DNA of 7,986 nucleotides from Gammaproteobacteria bacterium (lineage in GTDB: Bacteria > Pseudomonadota > Gammaproteobacteria > Enterobacterales > Alteromonadaceae). A program made the position numbers and the translations under genes. Location of the stretch: the NCBI GenBank assembly GCA_027484495.1, contig JAIXSW010000342.1, forward strand, positions 1 through 7,986. Reading direction: 5' to 3'. Every line of letters starts with the position of its first letter. Within the stretch, counting starts at the first letter, position 1. This document shows, in pieces, positions 1 through 6,778 of the stretch. The notes under the pieces are model-generated. The model saw only the letters and a list, made by a program, of their open reading frames with translations, was not told the DNA's origin and did not search any database.

Positions 1-2016
1 GGCCAGGACATGCTCGGCCTGAACATGGTGGAATTCAATGATGAAGACGATGCCGGCATGGCAGAAAAAGTCGCGCATCTTGAAGAGCGGCTGCAAGCCG
101 CGCTCGACAATGGTGAAAGCGGCATCATAGGTTACCAGCTGACCTATGACCCGCAGGCTATCCTGCAGATTTATGCCATGCGCAAAAAAGCTGTGGGCTT
201 ATTGGGGAATGCCAAAGGGTCACAAAAACCAGTGCCTTTCACCGAAGATACTGCAGTGCCGCCAGAAAATCTGGCCGATTTTATTATGGAGTTCCGCGCT
301 TTACTTGATAGCCATGGCTTGAGTTACGGCATGTTCGGTCATGTCGATGCCGGCGTTTTACACGTGCGCCCGGCGCTGGATTTATGCGAGCCGGGTCAGG
401 AAGCGCTGATGCGGACTATCTCCGATCAGGTGGTTGCACTAACCGCCAAATATGGCGGTCTGATGTGGGGTGAGCACGGCAAGGGCTATCGCAGCGAGTA
501 CGGCCCGGCATTTTTTGGTGAAGAACTGTTTGCCGAACTGCGCAAAATCAAAGGCGTGTTTGACCCGCTGAACCGGATGAACCCGGGCAAAATCTGTACG
601 CCGTGGCAAAGTCAGGACCAACTGGTCAGTGTCGACGGCCAGAAACGGGCCTATTTCGACCGTCAGATCCCGACAGTCGTGCGACAAAGTTTTGAAGCGG
701 CGACCAGCTGTAACGGCAATGGGCTGTGCTTTAACTATGAAGAAAACTCGCCAATGTGTCCGTCCAGTAAGGTCACCAAAGATCGGCGCCATAGCCCCAA
801 AGGTCGGGCCGGTCTGATGCGCGAGAGGCTACGGCTGATGCAAAAACAAGGCGTCGACGTGCTGGCGCAGGAACAACAGTTGTTGCAAGCCAGCAGTGGC
901 CCGGCCGGTTTACTGCAAAAAGTGCAGAATACCGTCGGCAAATGGCGCGGTGAAGCCGATTTCTCGCATGAAGTGATGGAAGCGATGGAAGGTTGTCTGG
1001 CCTGTAAAGCCTGTGCTGGTCAGTGCCCAATCAAAGTTGATGTGCCATCTTTCCGTGCCCGTTTTATTCAGCTCTACCACAGTCGTTATTTGCGACCGCT
1101 GAAAGACTATATTGTCGGCAATATTGAACGCTCAGCCCCTGTCTTGGCCAAAGCGCCAAGGCTGGTCAATAGTGTAGTGAAACTGGCCCCAGTCGCCTGG
1201 TTGCTGAAAAAGGTGGTGGGGTATGTCGATACACCATTGCTTTCGACGCCGGTACTGACACAACGGGTGCAACAGTATCGCGCCTTTGATTTAGCCGCGT
1301 TACAAGCCTTATCAGCTGCAGACAAAGCCAAGCTAGTACTGTTAGTACAAGACCCATTTACCAGCTTTTATGAAGCAGATTTGGTCGCTGATGCCATGGC
1401 GCTGTTGCGTAAACTCGGTTTTGACCCGGTACTGCTGCCATTTTTGCCCAACGGCAAACCGCAACACGTCAAAGGCTTCTTACGGGAATTTGCCGCGACG
1501 GCACAAACTGCCAGCGAATTCCTGCAGCAGGTCAGCACACTCGGCGCGCCACTGCTGGGCCTGGATGCTTCACTGGTATTGGTGTATCGCGACGAGTATG
1601 TCAAAGCTCTGGGCGAACGGCGTGGTGACTATCAGGTGAAGTTGTTGCATGAATGGCTGGTTGGCCAGCCAATGCCTCAGCTGCACAGTTCTGGTGTCTT
1701 TAAGCTGCTGGCACACTGCACCGAAAAAACCGCATTGCCGGCAACAGAAAAGAGCTGGCAGCAGATCTTCCAACAGGCCGGTTTGTCCATTCAGGTAGTG
1801 GCGACCGGTTGTTGCGGTATGGCGGGCACATACGGCCACGAAGCGCAAAATCAGGCCAATAGCCGGGCCTTATTCGATTTAAGCTGGGCTGCGCCGGTTC
1901 GGCACACCGCGCCAGACTTACTGCTCGTCACCGGCTTTTCTTGCCGCAGTCAGGTCAAGCGTTATGAAGGCTTTAAACCGAAGCATCCGCTGCAGGCATT
2001 GTTGCAACTGATGTAG
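1..2016 (+). CDS. ydiJ: YdiJ-type D-2-hydroxyglutarate dehydrogenase / FAD and 4Fe-4S oxidoreductase, C-terminal part (5' end outside window)
   Basis: The reading frame is open from base 1, before the first in-window ATG at 10. Family members are about 1000 residues, so the roughly 670 residues here are the C-terminal two thirds and the true start is upstream. Residues below are counted from the ATG at 10. The FAD-oxidase C-terminal domain covers about 1-200, with GHVDAGVLHVRP (110-121), WGEHGKGYRSEYGP (153-166) and LNRMNPGKICTP (188-199). An Fe-S region follows: C234/C240/C250, then C329-x2-C332-x2-C335-x3-C339-P, a classic 4Fe-4S motif. The end carries a CCG-type (heterodisulfide-reductase-like) domain with HC570, GCC (600-602) and GFSC (642-645). 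Family knowledge: E. coli YdiJ oxidises D-2-hydroxyglutarate, passing electrons through FAD and Fe-S clusters. The substrate here is inferred from that family. The gene ends in a double stop, TAG then TAA. Confidence 0.9.
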   Translation, partial: GQDMLGLNMVEFNDEDDAGMAEKVAHLEERLQAALDNGESGIIGYQLTYDPQAILQIYAMRKKAVGLLGNAKGSQKPVPFTEDTAVPPENLADFIMEFRALLDSHGLSYGMFGHVDAGVLHVRPALDLCEPGQEALMRTISDQVVALTAKYGGLMWGEHGKGYRSEYGPAFFGEELFAELRKIKGVFDPLNRMNPGKICTPWQSQDQLVSVDGQKRAYFDRQIPTVVRQSFEAATSCNGNGLCFNYEENSPMCPSSKVTKDRRHSPKGRAGLMRERLRLMQKQGVDVLAQEQQLLQASSGPAGLLQKVQNTVGKWRGEADFSHEVMEAMEGCLACKACAGQCPIKVDVPSFRARFIQLYHSRYLRPLKDYIVGNIERSAPVLAKAPRLVNSVVKLAPVAWLLKKVVGYVDTPLLSTPVLTQRVQQYRAFDLAALQALSAADKAKLVLLVQDPFTSFYEADLVADAMALLRKLGFDPVLLPFLPNGKPQHVKGFLREFAATAQTASEFLQQVSTLGAPLLGLDASLVLVYRDEYVKALGERRGDYQVKLLHEWLVGQPMPQLHSSGVFKLLAHCTEKTALPATEKSWQQIFQQAGLSIQVVATGCCGMAGTYGHEAQNQANSRALFDLSWAAPVRHTAPDLLLVTGFSCRSQVKRYEGFKPKHPLQALLQLM

Positions 2017-2073
2017 TAAAAGCCTTGTGTTTATTGATTCTATTCAATGCTTTAGCCAGATGTGACGAACGCG

Positions 2074-2131
2074 CTGGCAGAAATGATGGCGGCTGCTAGT
2101 GTTAGCAGCGGAGCTTTTTTTCTGCCAGGAG
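2074..2131 (+). promoter_or_regulatory. Nested inverted-repeat leader with T7 run, overlapping the ribosome binding site of the VOC gene
   Basis: The outer arms are CTGGCAGAAA (2074-2083) and TTTCTGCCAG (2119-2128), a perfect 10-bp complement. Inside is a second perfect stem, GCTGCTA (2092-2098) and TAGCAGC (2103-2109), closed by a GTGT loop. A run of seven T (2115-2121) starts five bases after the inner stem and runs into the outer 3' arm. The Shine-Dalgarno AGGAG (2127-2131) shares its first two bases with the outer stem. Two readings are possible: a leader that hides the ribosome binding site, or an attenuator in which the inner hairpin plus T run stops readthrough from the upstream oxidoreductase gene. 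The five-base gap makes it a non-ideal intrinsic terminator. The structure is seen in the sequence; the function is inferred. Confidence 0.5.
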
Positions 2132-2139
2132 TGCAAGAC

Positions 2140-2517
2140 ATGAGTATTGAATACAATCCGGTTGGCTGGTTTGAGATCCCATCACCAGATCTTGAAAAGA
2201 ATCAGCAGTTTTTCCAGCAAGCCTTTGGGTTTGAGTTTGAAGCCTTGGATATGCCGCCCTACAGAATGGCGATGTTTGCTGCAGACCACAGTAAACCAGG
2301 TTCGGCCGGCGCTTTAGTGCAGGGACCGGACGCGGAACCAGCCACTGTCGGCGTGACCATCTATTTTGGCTGCGCTGAAGTGAGTGCGCAGCTGGAGAAA
2401 ATCGCTGCCGCTGGTGGCACTGTGCTGGTGGAGAAAATGTCGATTGGCGAACACGGCTTTATCGGCATGTTCCTCGATGTCGCTGGTAACAAGCTGGGCT
2501 TGCACAGCATGAGTTAG
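2140..2517 (+). CDS. VOC-superfamily (glyoxalase/bleomycin-resistance fold) protein
   Basis: This 125-residue protein has the size and shape of a single-chain VOC protein: two beta-alpha-beta-beta-beta halves. It opens VGWFEIPSPDLEKNQQFFQQAFGFEFE (8-34 region), the usual first strand plus helix, and ends with FLDVAGNKLGLHS, the typical last strand with the D-x-x-GN turn. Such proteins usually dimerise and bind a divalent metal or small molecule; the substrate cannot be read from sequence. The ATG at 2140 is chosen because AGGAG sits at 2127-2131 with an 8-base spacer and because homology starts there. An in-frame GTG at 2062 would add 26 low-complexity residues encoded by the hairpin leader and has no good ribosome binding site. 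It lies 123 bases after the oxidoreductase and is convergent with the receptor gene. It may be cotranscribed with the former; I see no convincing promoter between them. Confidence 0.85.
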   Translation: MSIEYNPVGWFEIPSPDLEKNQQFFQQAFGFEFEALDMPPYRMAMFAADHSKPGSAGALVQGPDAEPATVGVTIYFGCAEVSAQLEKIAAAGGTVLVEKMSIGEHGFIGMFLDVAGNKLGLHSMS

Positions 2518-2518
2518 G

Positions 2519-2571
2519 CCCAGAGATTTCTGGCCAAGAATTTGGACCAGAATTTGGGTCAGAATTTGGGT
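2519..2571. repeat. Short degenerate tandem repeat, 12-13 bp units, after the VOC gene
   Basis: Directly after the stop codon are about four diverging copies of a unit close to CAGAATTTGGGT. The last two are exact (2548-2559 is CAGAATTTGGGT and 2560-2571 is the same), preceded by CAAGAATTTGGA (2535-2546) and a weaker CAGAGATTTCTGG (2521-2533). The first copy also forms a small hairpin, CCAGA-GATT-TCTGG (2520-2533). The stretch is non-coding and sits just before the terminator. It is probably a local slippage-type repeat without a clear role. Confidence 0.55.
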
Positions 2572-2583
2572 CTTAGATTCATA

Positions 2584-2611
2584 AAAAACGGCAGCAAAAG
2601 CTGCCGTTTTT
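2584..2611. terminator. Bidirectional intrinsic terminator between convergent genes
   Basis: CGGCAGC (2589-2595) pairs with GCTGCCG (2600-2606) around an AAAA loop. Five A precede and five T follow, so the perfect stem extends to 12 bp and gives a U tract on either strand. It lies 66 bases after the VOC stop and 15 bases after the receptor stop, so it can serve both genes. Confidence 0.9.
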
Positions 2612-2626
2612 CTGTCTGAAACCGAA

Positions 2627-4972
2627 TCAGAAGCGGGCGGTCAGGCCCAAAGCGATGGAGCGGCCCGGCAATGGCACGTCTTCTTTGACAAAAGAGCTAT
2701 GCACAAAGCCCAGTTTATCCGTCAGGTTGGTCGCTTTCAGATAAGCAGTTAAATCCAGCGCTGATAAATCAAAGTCGTAGCTGACATTTGCATCGACCAA
2801 GGTATAACCAGCGGTAACTGTTTCATCGACCGCAATTTTGTCTTGTTTGGCGTAATGCGTCAGGCCAAATTGCCCGGACCAGTTTTCACCCTGATACTGA
2901 TAGCCGACACCGGCTTTCATCGGCGGCGTGCGCGGCAGGTCGCCACCGGATTTGAGCTCAGCCTGTACGCTGTCGGCAAAAAATTCCAGCTGCTGCGCCG
3001 GCGCGAAACGCCAGGTGAGTGCAAATTCAGCGCCATAGAGCCTGGCATCGGCCTGGCGGTACTGGTAGACCGTGAAGTCATCATGCGCATGCTCATCTTC
3101 AGCTTCACCTTCGTGTTCTTCATGTGCATGCAGTTGCGCCATGGTCAGGCCGGTATTGGCCTGATAAACAAAATCATCAACCTGGTTCAGGAAGAAGTTA
3201 TAACTAAATGTCAGGTCGCCTTTGGTCTTCGCGAAACCAAGGTCAATGTTATTAGCGACTTCTTTGGCAACAGCATCCGGGTGGAAGTGAATGTCGCCAT
3301 CTGCACTAAGTTCATAACCTAAGCCGAGCTCATAGCCCTGAGTGGCGATATGCAGGCCGTTGGCGAAGAGTTCGCTGGCACCCGGTGCCCGCGCTGAATG
3401 GCTGAGTTGCAATGACCACTGATAGCCAGGTACAAACTGCCAGACCAGTCCGGAAGAAACACTGGCAGCGTTCGCTGCGTATTTTGTCAGCAACAGTTCT
3501 TCGTGTTCTTCCTCTTCTTCATCGTGAGGCGTGATGACGTCGCTATTGCGCGGGGTATGGCTGACACGCTCGAGCCTTGCGCCAAGTTGCCATTGCAGAT
3601 CGCCAAAGGATTTTTCTTCAAGGATAAACAGCGCGTTACTGTTGGTATCCGTGGCTGGCGTAAAGGCTTCTTCGCCGGTCGCGGCAAAATCACTTTGCTG
3701 CTGATGGAAACCCACCAGACCATGCCAACCGAGGAAGTCGCTATGTTCGATGCTGAGGCGGTTTTCCAGGCTGTCATTTTCAAAACGGGTGCCTGGCACG
3801 CCGCCTTCAACTTCAGCGTGTTGATAATCGGTGTAAGCACTCTGCAGCGCAACAGTTTCAATACCTTTGATCGGCGCATACCATTCAGCAGCCAGGCCGT
3901 AACGATTTTGCGTCAGATCGGCGTAGACGCCTTCGTCAGCATGATCTTCTGCAGATTCTTCCTCTTCACCGTGGTGGTGGTGCCCCGGAATACCATACTG
4001 GCTGTTGATCCGGCCATACGACACACCGATGAGACCATCTTTGGTCACCCAGCTGCCGCCAAGGTTAAAGCCCTGATTATCGAGTTGACTATTGGCAATT
4101 TGGTTTAAGGTTTCACCTTCATCATTGGTAAAGGTCGGCGTATCGAAGTTATCAGTTTGGCGATCGTAACCATCCAAATGCCAGGCAAATTCGTCCTGAC
4201 TGCCATCATGCGCCAGCGCCGCGGTTCTTTCATTGGCGACACTGTTGTATTTGGCGTCAATCACTGTTTGTGGGCTGCGCATCTGACGCGGGATCCGGTT
4301 GTCGACAAGATTCACCACGCCACCAATAGCGCCGCTACCGTATAACAGCGTGGCCGGGCCACGTAGGACTTCGATTTGTTCTGTGGTAATGGCGTCGGCG
4401 GAAATTGCATGGTCTGGGCCAACGCGCGACACATCGGCACTGTCGAGTCCATTGCTGAGGACTTTGACCCGCGGGCCATCTAAGCCCCTGATCACCGGCG
4501 CAGCAGCGACCGGGCCATAATAATTACTGTGCACACCCGGGGTGAATTTCAGAGTTTCGCCGATGGTCGGCTCCTGACGACGGGTCAGCGCTTCGCCACT
4601 GAGGACTGAGGCGGGTTGCGCCATCTCTAAGTCGTAGTGATGCAGGCCTGCAGCGGATACCCGTAAATGTTCGATCGTCCCTTTCGTCAGCGATACATTC
4701 AGATCAGCGGTTTCTACTTTGACGAATTGATCGTTAAAACCTTTGGCTGCAATGTGCAGCTCAGCCCCATTGGCAGCATTTAACTGAAATTCACCGGCAG
4801 CATTGGTGTAGACATATTGTTGGCGGCCATGGACATGCACTTTGGCATTTTTGACCGGTTGGCCGTTGTCAGCAGTGATTTTACCGGTAACCATCAGATC
4901 GGCGGCTTGCGCCGACGCAGAAAGGAAAGTGATGGCGATTGCCAGTTGCAGTGGAGAGAGACGAAATGACAT
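2627..4972 (-). CDS. znuD: ZnuD-type TonB-dependent outer-membrane receptor, probably for zinc
   Basis: TonB-dependent receptor of about 781 residues, normal for the family. It imports a substrate across the outer membrane using TonB-ExbBD energy. Residue numbers count from an ATG at 4978. Order: signal peptide about 3-25 (cleavage near AQA-A), carboxypeptidase-regulatory-like beta domain about 28-98, plug domain about 115-230 with PVIRGLDGPRVKVL and EVLRGPATLLYGSGAIGGVVN, then a beta barrel ending in aromatic F. These plug motifs resemble Neisseria ZnuD. Three predicted loops are rich in His and acidic residues: 333-349 (starts HHHH), 485-494, and 617-634. Such loops fit metal capture. I prefer the start at 4972 (MSFRL) because a weak AGAGA lies 8 bases upstream; the ATG at 4978 leaves only 2. 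A Zur-like operator over the promoter supports zinc. Other metals or a siderophore complex remain possible. Confidence 0.85.
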   Translation of the reverse strand: MSFRLSPLQLAIAITFLSASAQAADLMVTGKITADNGQPVKNAKVHVHGRQQYVYTNAAGEFQLNAANGAELHIAAKGFNDQFVKVETADLNVSLTKGTIEHLRVSAAGLHHYDLEMAQPASVLSGEALTRRQEPTIGETLKFTPGVHSNYYGPVAAAPVIRGLDGPRVKVLSNGLDSADVSRVGPDHAISADAITTEQIEVLRGPATLLYGSGAIGGVVNLVDNRIPRQMRSPQTVIDAKYNSVANERTAALAHDGSQDEFAWHLDGYDRQTDNFDTPTFTNDEGETLNQIANSQLDNQGFNLGGSWVTKDGLIGVSYGRINSQYGIPGHHHHGEEEESAEDHADEGVYADLTQNRYGLAAEWYAPIKGIETVALQSAYTDYQHAEVEGGVPGTRFENDSLENRLSIEHSDFLGWHGLVGFHQQQSDFAATGEEAFTPATDTNSNALFILEEKSFGDLQWQLGARLERVSHTPRNSDVITPHDEEEEEHEELLLTKYAANAASVSSGLVWQFVPGYQWSLQLSHSARAPGASELFANGLHIATQGYELGLGYELSADGDIHFHPDAVAKEVANNIDLGFAKTKGDLTFSYNFFLNQVDDFVYQANTGLTMAQLHAHEEHEGEAEDEHAHDDFTVYQYRQADARLYGAEFALTWRFAPAQQLEFFADSVQAELKSGGDLPRTPPMKAGVGYQYQGENWSGQFGLTHYAKQDKIAVDETVTAGYTLVDANVSYDFDLSALDLTAYLKATNLTDKLGFVHSSFVKEDVPLPGRSIALGLTARF

Positions 4973-4989
4973 AGGCATATTCTCTGGAA

Positions 4990-5012
4990 TGACTGTGATG
5001 ATATAACATTTT
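4990..5012 (-). promoter_or_regulatory. Candidate Zur box controlling the TonB-dependent receptor
   Basis: On the plus strand the site reads TGTGAT (4994-4999), two bases, then TATAACATTTT (5002-5012). The remembered E. coli znu operator has the same TGTGAT, two bases, TATAACATTT arrangement with identical spacing. The dyad centres on 5001, and 6 of 9 inner positions are symmetric. The site covers the -10 hexamer and the expected transcription start of the receptor gene, the usual geometry for repression by zinc-loaded Zur. A Fur box was considered, but only one half matches. The match is from memory, not a motif scan. Confidence 0.7.
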
Positions 5013-5036
5013 ACGGTTTATCCTTTGAAGTCTCAA
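5008..5036 (-). promoter_or_regulatory. Sigma70 promoter of the receptor gene
   Basis: Read on the minus strand, -35 TTGAGA (5036-5031), a 17-base spacer, then -10 TAAAAT (5013-5008). The -35 matches consensus at 4 of 6 positions and the -10 at 5 of 6, with ideal spacing. Transcription would start near 5001, inside the candidate Zur box and about 25-30 bases before the start codon. Confidence 0.75.
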
Positions 5037-5095
5037 TCTATTTAAACCGCGGTTCTGGTCGTTTCATAGCAGCGAGGCTGTCTGGCAAGAAAACG

Positions 5096-5125
5096 AACCC
5101 ATGAATTGTGGATTGTGCATGGGTT
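5096..5125. repeat. 30-base dyad with 8-bp perfect arms upstream of yaeQ
   Basis: AACCCATG (5096-5103) and CATGGGTT (5118-5125) are perfect inverted repeats around 14 bases that contain a direct repeat, ATTGTGG then ATTGTGC. The dyad lies 65 bases before the chosen yaeQ start, in the non-coding divergent region. It could be an operator or an RNA hairpin; the sequence does not decide. A separate 10-bp palindrome, AACCGCGGTT, sits at 5045-5054. Confidence 0.5.
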
Positions 5126-5190
5126 ATGCATCAATTGCAGATAGCTTCTACACTGAAGAAGCAACTGGCAGAGTCAGCAAGAGGTGTACG

Positions 5191-5718
5191 ATGCAGATGC
5201 AACTGAAGGTCCTCAAACTTGAGCTGTTTTATAACAGCGCCGCGACGCGGATGTTTCATCACGATAAGCACTATTTGTCTCCATTCCCGGCGGAAACTGC
5301 CGAGCACTTCAGCCGGCGTTTATTAGCCTGGCTTTGTTTATACGAATTACAACCGGCACTGGCGGTACAGCAGGCAAAAGGGCCTGATTTGTATCTACTA
5401 GATCAGCATCAACATTATCAACTTTGGTGTCAGGTCGATGCCCCCAATGACAAACTGCTGCAAAAAGCTACGCATCAAAGCGACCAGGTGCTGCTGATGC
5501 TGGATACGCAAAGCCTTACACGGTTTCTCAACAATCACCGCTATCAGAGCAATGTGCAGGTATGCGAAATACCAGATGATACTGTCGCGCAGTGCCTGAG
5601 CATGCTCAAGGCCGGCATGCAATGGAGTGCCTGGCGGGATGAGCAGCAACTGCAGATCACTGATGGCGAGCAAATTCTGGAATTGAACACACCACTATTG
5701 TCGACAGGCTTGCACTGA
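5191..5718 (+). CDS. yaeQ: YaeQ family protein
   Basis: This 175-residue protein is close to E. coli YaeQ (181) in length. It shares the family's layout: an N-terminal beta hairpin, an acidic-Thr pair before an Arg-rich helix (AETAEHFSRRLLAWLCLY, residues 34-51), PDLYLLDQ (65-72), LW (78-79), and a Lys-rich helix (KLLQKA, 88-93). YaeQ structures have a PD-(D/E)XK nuclease-like fold, but the biochemical role is unsettled. Here the position that reads E in the family's LW-x-E stretch is Q81 (LWCQVD), so catalytic ability is doubtful. The ATG at 5191 is chosen because GAGG (5181-5184) lies 6 bases upstream and homology begins there; an in-frame ATG at 5101 lies inside a dyad and has no ribosome binding site. 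The gene is divergent from the receptor. I could not identify a clear promoter, and there is no obvious terminator before trhO. Confidence 0.85.
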   Translation: MQMQLKVLKLELFYNSAATRMFHHDKHYLSPFPAETAEHFSRRLLAWLCLYELQPALAVQQAKGPDLYLLDQHQHYQLWCQVDAPNDKLLQKATHQSDQVLLMLDTQSLTRFLNNHRYQSNVQVCEIPDDTVAQCLSMLKAGMQWSAWRDEQQLQITDGEQILELNTPLLSTGLH

Positions 5719-5746
5719 TTGCACTTTCAGCTGGTGCCGGTATAAT
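5719..5746 (+). promoter_or_regulatory. Sigma70 promoter of trhO
   Basis: -35 TTGCAC (5719-5724), a 16-base spacer, and a perfect -10 TATAAT (5741-5746). The -35 begins at the base after the yaeQ stop codon; a second TTGCACT copy lies 9 bases earlier (5710-5716). The expected start near 5753 leaves a leader of about 50 bases, containing a small CCGGA/TCCGG hairpin (5766-5782). Confidence 0.75.
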
Positions 5747-5804
5747 TCGCCGCTGTTTTTCTGCTCCGGATTTGCGGTCCGGCTTCTTGCAAAAAAGGTG
5801 AATC

Positions 5805-6722
5805 ATGTACGTTGTAGCTGCGTTGTATAAATTTGTCGCTTTACCGGATTATGTCGCGCTGCGCGACGCTTTGTACCAGCATCTGGTGCTGAACAAAGTG
5901 AAAGGTACGTTGTTATTAGCTGAAGAAGGCATCAACGGTACTATCTGCGGGACTCGCGAAGGCATCGACGCAGTAAGGCAGTGGTTAGACGCCGATGGCC
6001 GTTTTTCTGGCCTGTCTTATAAAGAATCTTTTGCCACTGAACCGGCGTTTTACCGCACCAAAGTGAAGCTGAAAACTGAAATCGTCACTATGGGCGTGCC
6101 GGGTGTCAATCCACAACATATCGTCGGTACTTATGTCAAAGGCGACGACTGGAACCGGCTGATTGAAGATCCAGACACCATTTTGATTGATACGCGCAAC
6201 GACTACGAAGTAGCGATAGGTACTTTTAAAAACGCGGTGAATCCAAACACGACCAGCTTCCGCGAATTCCCGCAGTGGGCGGCTGATAACCTCGATAAAA
6301 CCAAGCACAAAAAAGTAGCGATGTTTTGTACCGGCGGTATTCGCTGCGAAAAATCAACAGCTTATTTAAAAGAGCAGGGCTTCGAAGAGGTTTATCACCT
6401 CGATGGCGGCATTCTGAAATACCTCGAGGAAATGCCGGAAGACAACAGTTTGTGGCAAGGTGAGTGTTTTGTATTTGATCAGCGCGTCGCGGTCAAACAC
6501 GGGCTGGAGCAGGGTAGTTATGACCAATGTTATGCTTGCCGGATGCCGTTATCGCAAGCCGATATGCAATCTGACAAATACCTGCAAGGCATGAGCTGCC
6601 CTCATTGCCATGACCAGTTATCTGAAGAGCAAAAAGCCTCGTTTGCTGAACGGCAAAAACAAATTGAACTGGCAAAACAACGCGGTGAACAGCATATCCG
6701 CGATGGCAAAGTCGATTTTTAA
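5805..6722 (+). CDS. trhO: tRNA uridine(34) hydroxylase TrhO (rhodanese-domain, YceA family)
   Basis: TrhO performs oxygen-dependent hydroxylation of uridine 34 in tRNA, giving 5-hydroxyuridine, the precursor of cmo5U/mo5U wobble bases; it acts in the cytoplasm. The 305-residue protein has an N-terminal ferredoxin-like domain (about 1-95, with LLLAEEGINGTICG), a rhodanese domain (about 120-215) with the active-site loop CTGGIRCEKS (Cys175, second Cys181), and a C-terminal cysteine-rich part with C242-x2-C245 and C265-x2-C268, which looks like a zinc-binding pair. E. coli TrhO is somewhat longer at its C-terminus; this length is common in other gammaproteobacteria. The start ATG has AAGG at 5795-5798 with a 6-base spacer. 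It has its own promoter 60-85 bases upstream and a hairpin terminator just after the stop. Confidence 0.95.
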   Translation: MYVVAALYKFVALPDYVALRDALYQHLVLNKVKGTLLLAEEGINGTICGTREGIDAVRQWLDADGRFSGLSYKESFATEPAFYRTKVKLKTEIVTMGVPGVNPQHIVGTYVKGDDWNRLIEDPDTILIDTRNDYEVAIGTFKNAVNPNTTSFREFPQWAADNLDKTKHKKVAMFCTGGIRCEKSTAYLKEQGFEEVYHLDGGILKYLEEMPEDNSLWQGECFVFDQRVAVKHGLEQGSYDQCYACRMPLSQADMQSDKYLQGMSCPHCHDQLSEEQKASFAERQKQIELAKQRGEQHIRDGKVDF

Positions 6723-6741
6723 GTAGCCAATTGATCTAGTA

Positions 6742-6770
6742 AAGGGCACCCGCGGGTGCCCTTATTGTTT
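6742..6770 (+). terminator. Intrinsic terminator of trhO
   Basis: AAGGGCACC (6742-6750) and GGTGCCCTT (6755-6763) form a perfect 9-bp stem around CGCG; the whole 22 bases is a palindrome. An interrupted T-rich tail (ATTGTTT) follows. It lies 19 bases after the trhO stop. On the other strand the tail after the hairpin is poor in U, so it is a weaker terminator for the convergent serine hydrolase. Confidence 0.85.
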
Positions 6771-6778
6771 TGTGATCA

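Noticed and set aside
2062..2139. N-terminal extension of the VOC protein from GTG at 2062
   Set aside because: The 26 extra residues are encoded by the nested hairpins, match no VOC feature, and the ATG at 2140 has AGGAG at ideal spacing.
2843..3322. A 159-codon plus-strand open frame inside the receptor gene
   Set aside because: It is also antisense to the receptor, with no family resemblance or ribosome binding site.
3503..4108. A 201-codon plus-strand open frame inside the receptor gene
   Set aside because: It is antisense to a well-supported receptor, shows no recognisable domain, and has no clear ribosome binding site; it is a shadow of the receptor's codon use.
4990..5012. Fur box instead of Zur box
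   Set aside because: Only one half (TGATGAT) resembles the Fur 7-1-7 repeat; the other half does not, whereas both halves fit the Zur pattern.
5101..5190. N-terminal extension of YaeQ from ATG at 5101, or a leader peptide there
   Set aside because: No ribosome binding site precedes 5101, the residues do not resemble YaeQ, and the ATG at 5191 has GAGG at good spacing.
5728..5760. Terminator between yaeQ and trhO (CAGC...GCTG followed by T5)
   Set aside because: The stem is short and interrupted and would span the trhO -10 element; the promoter explains the sequence better.
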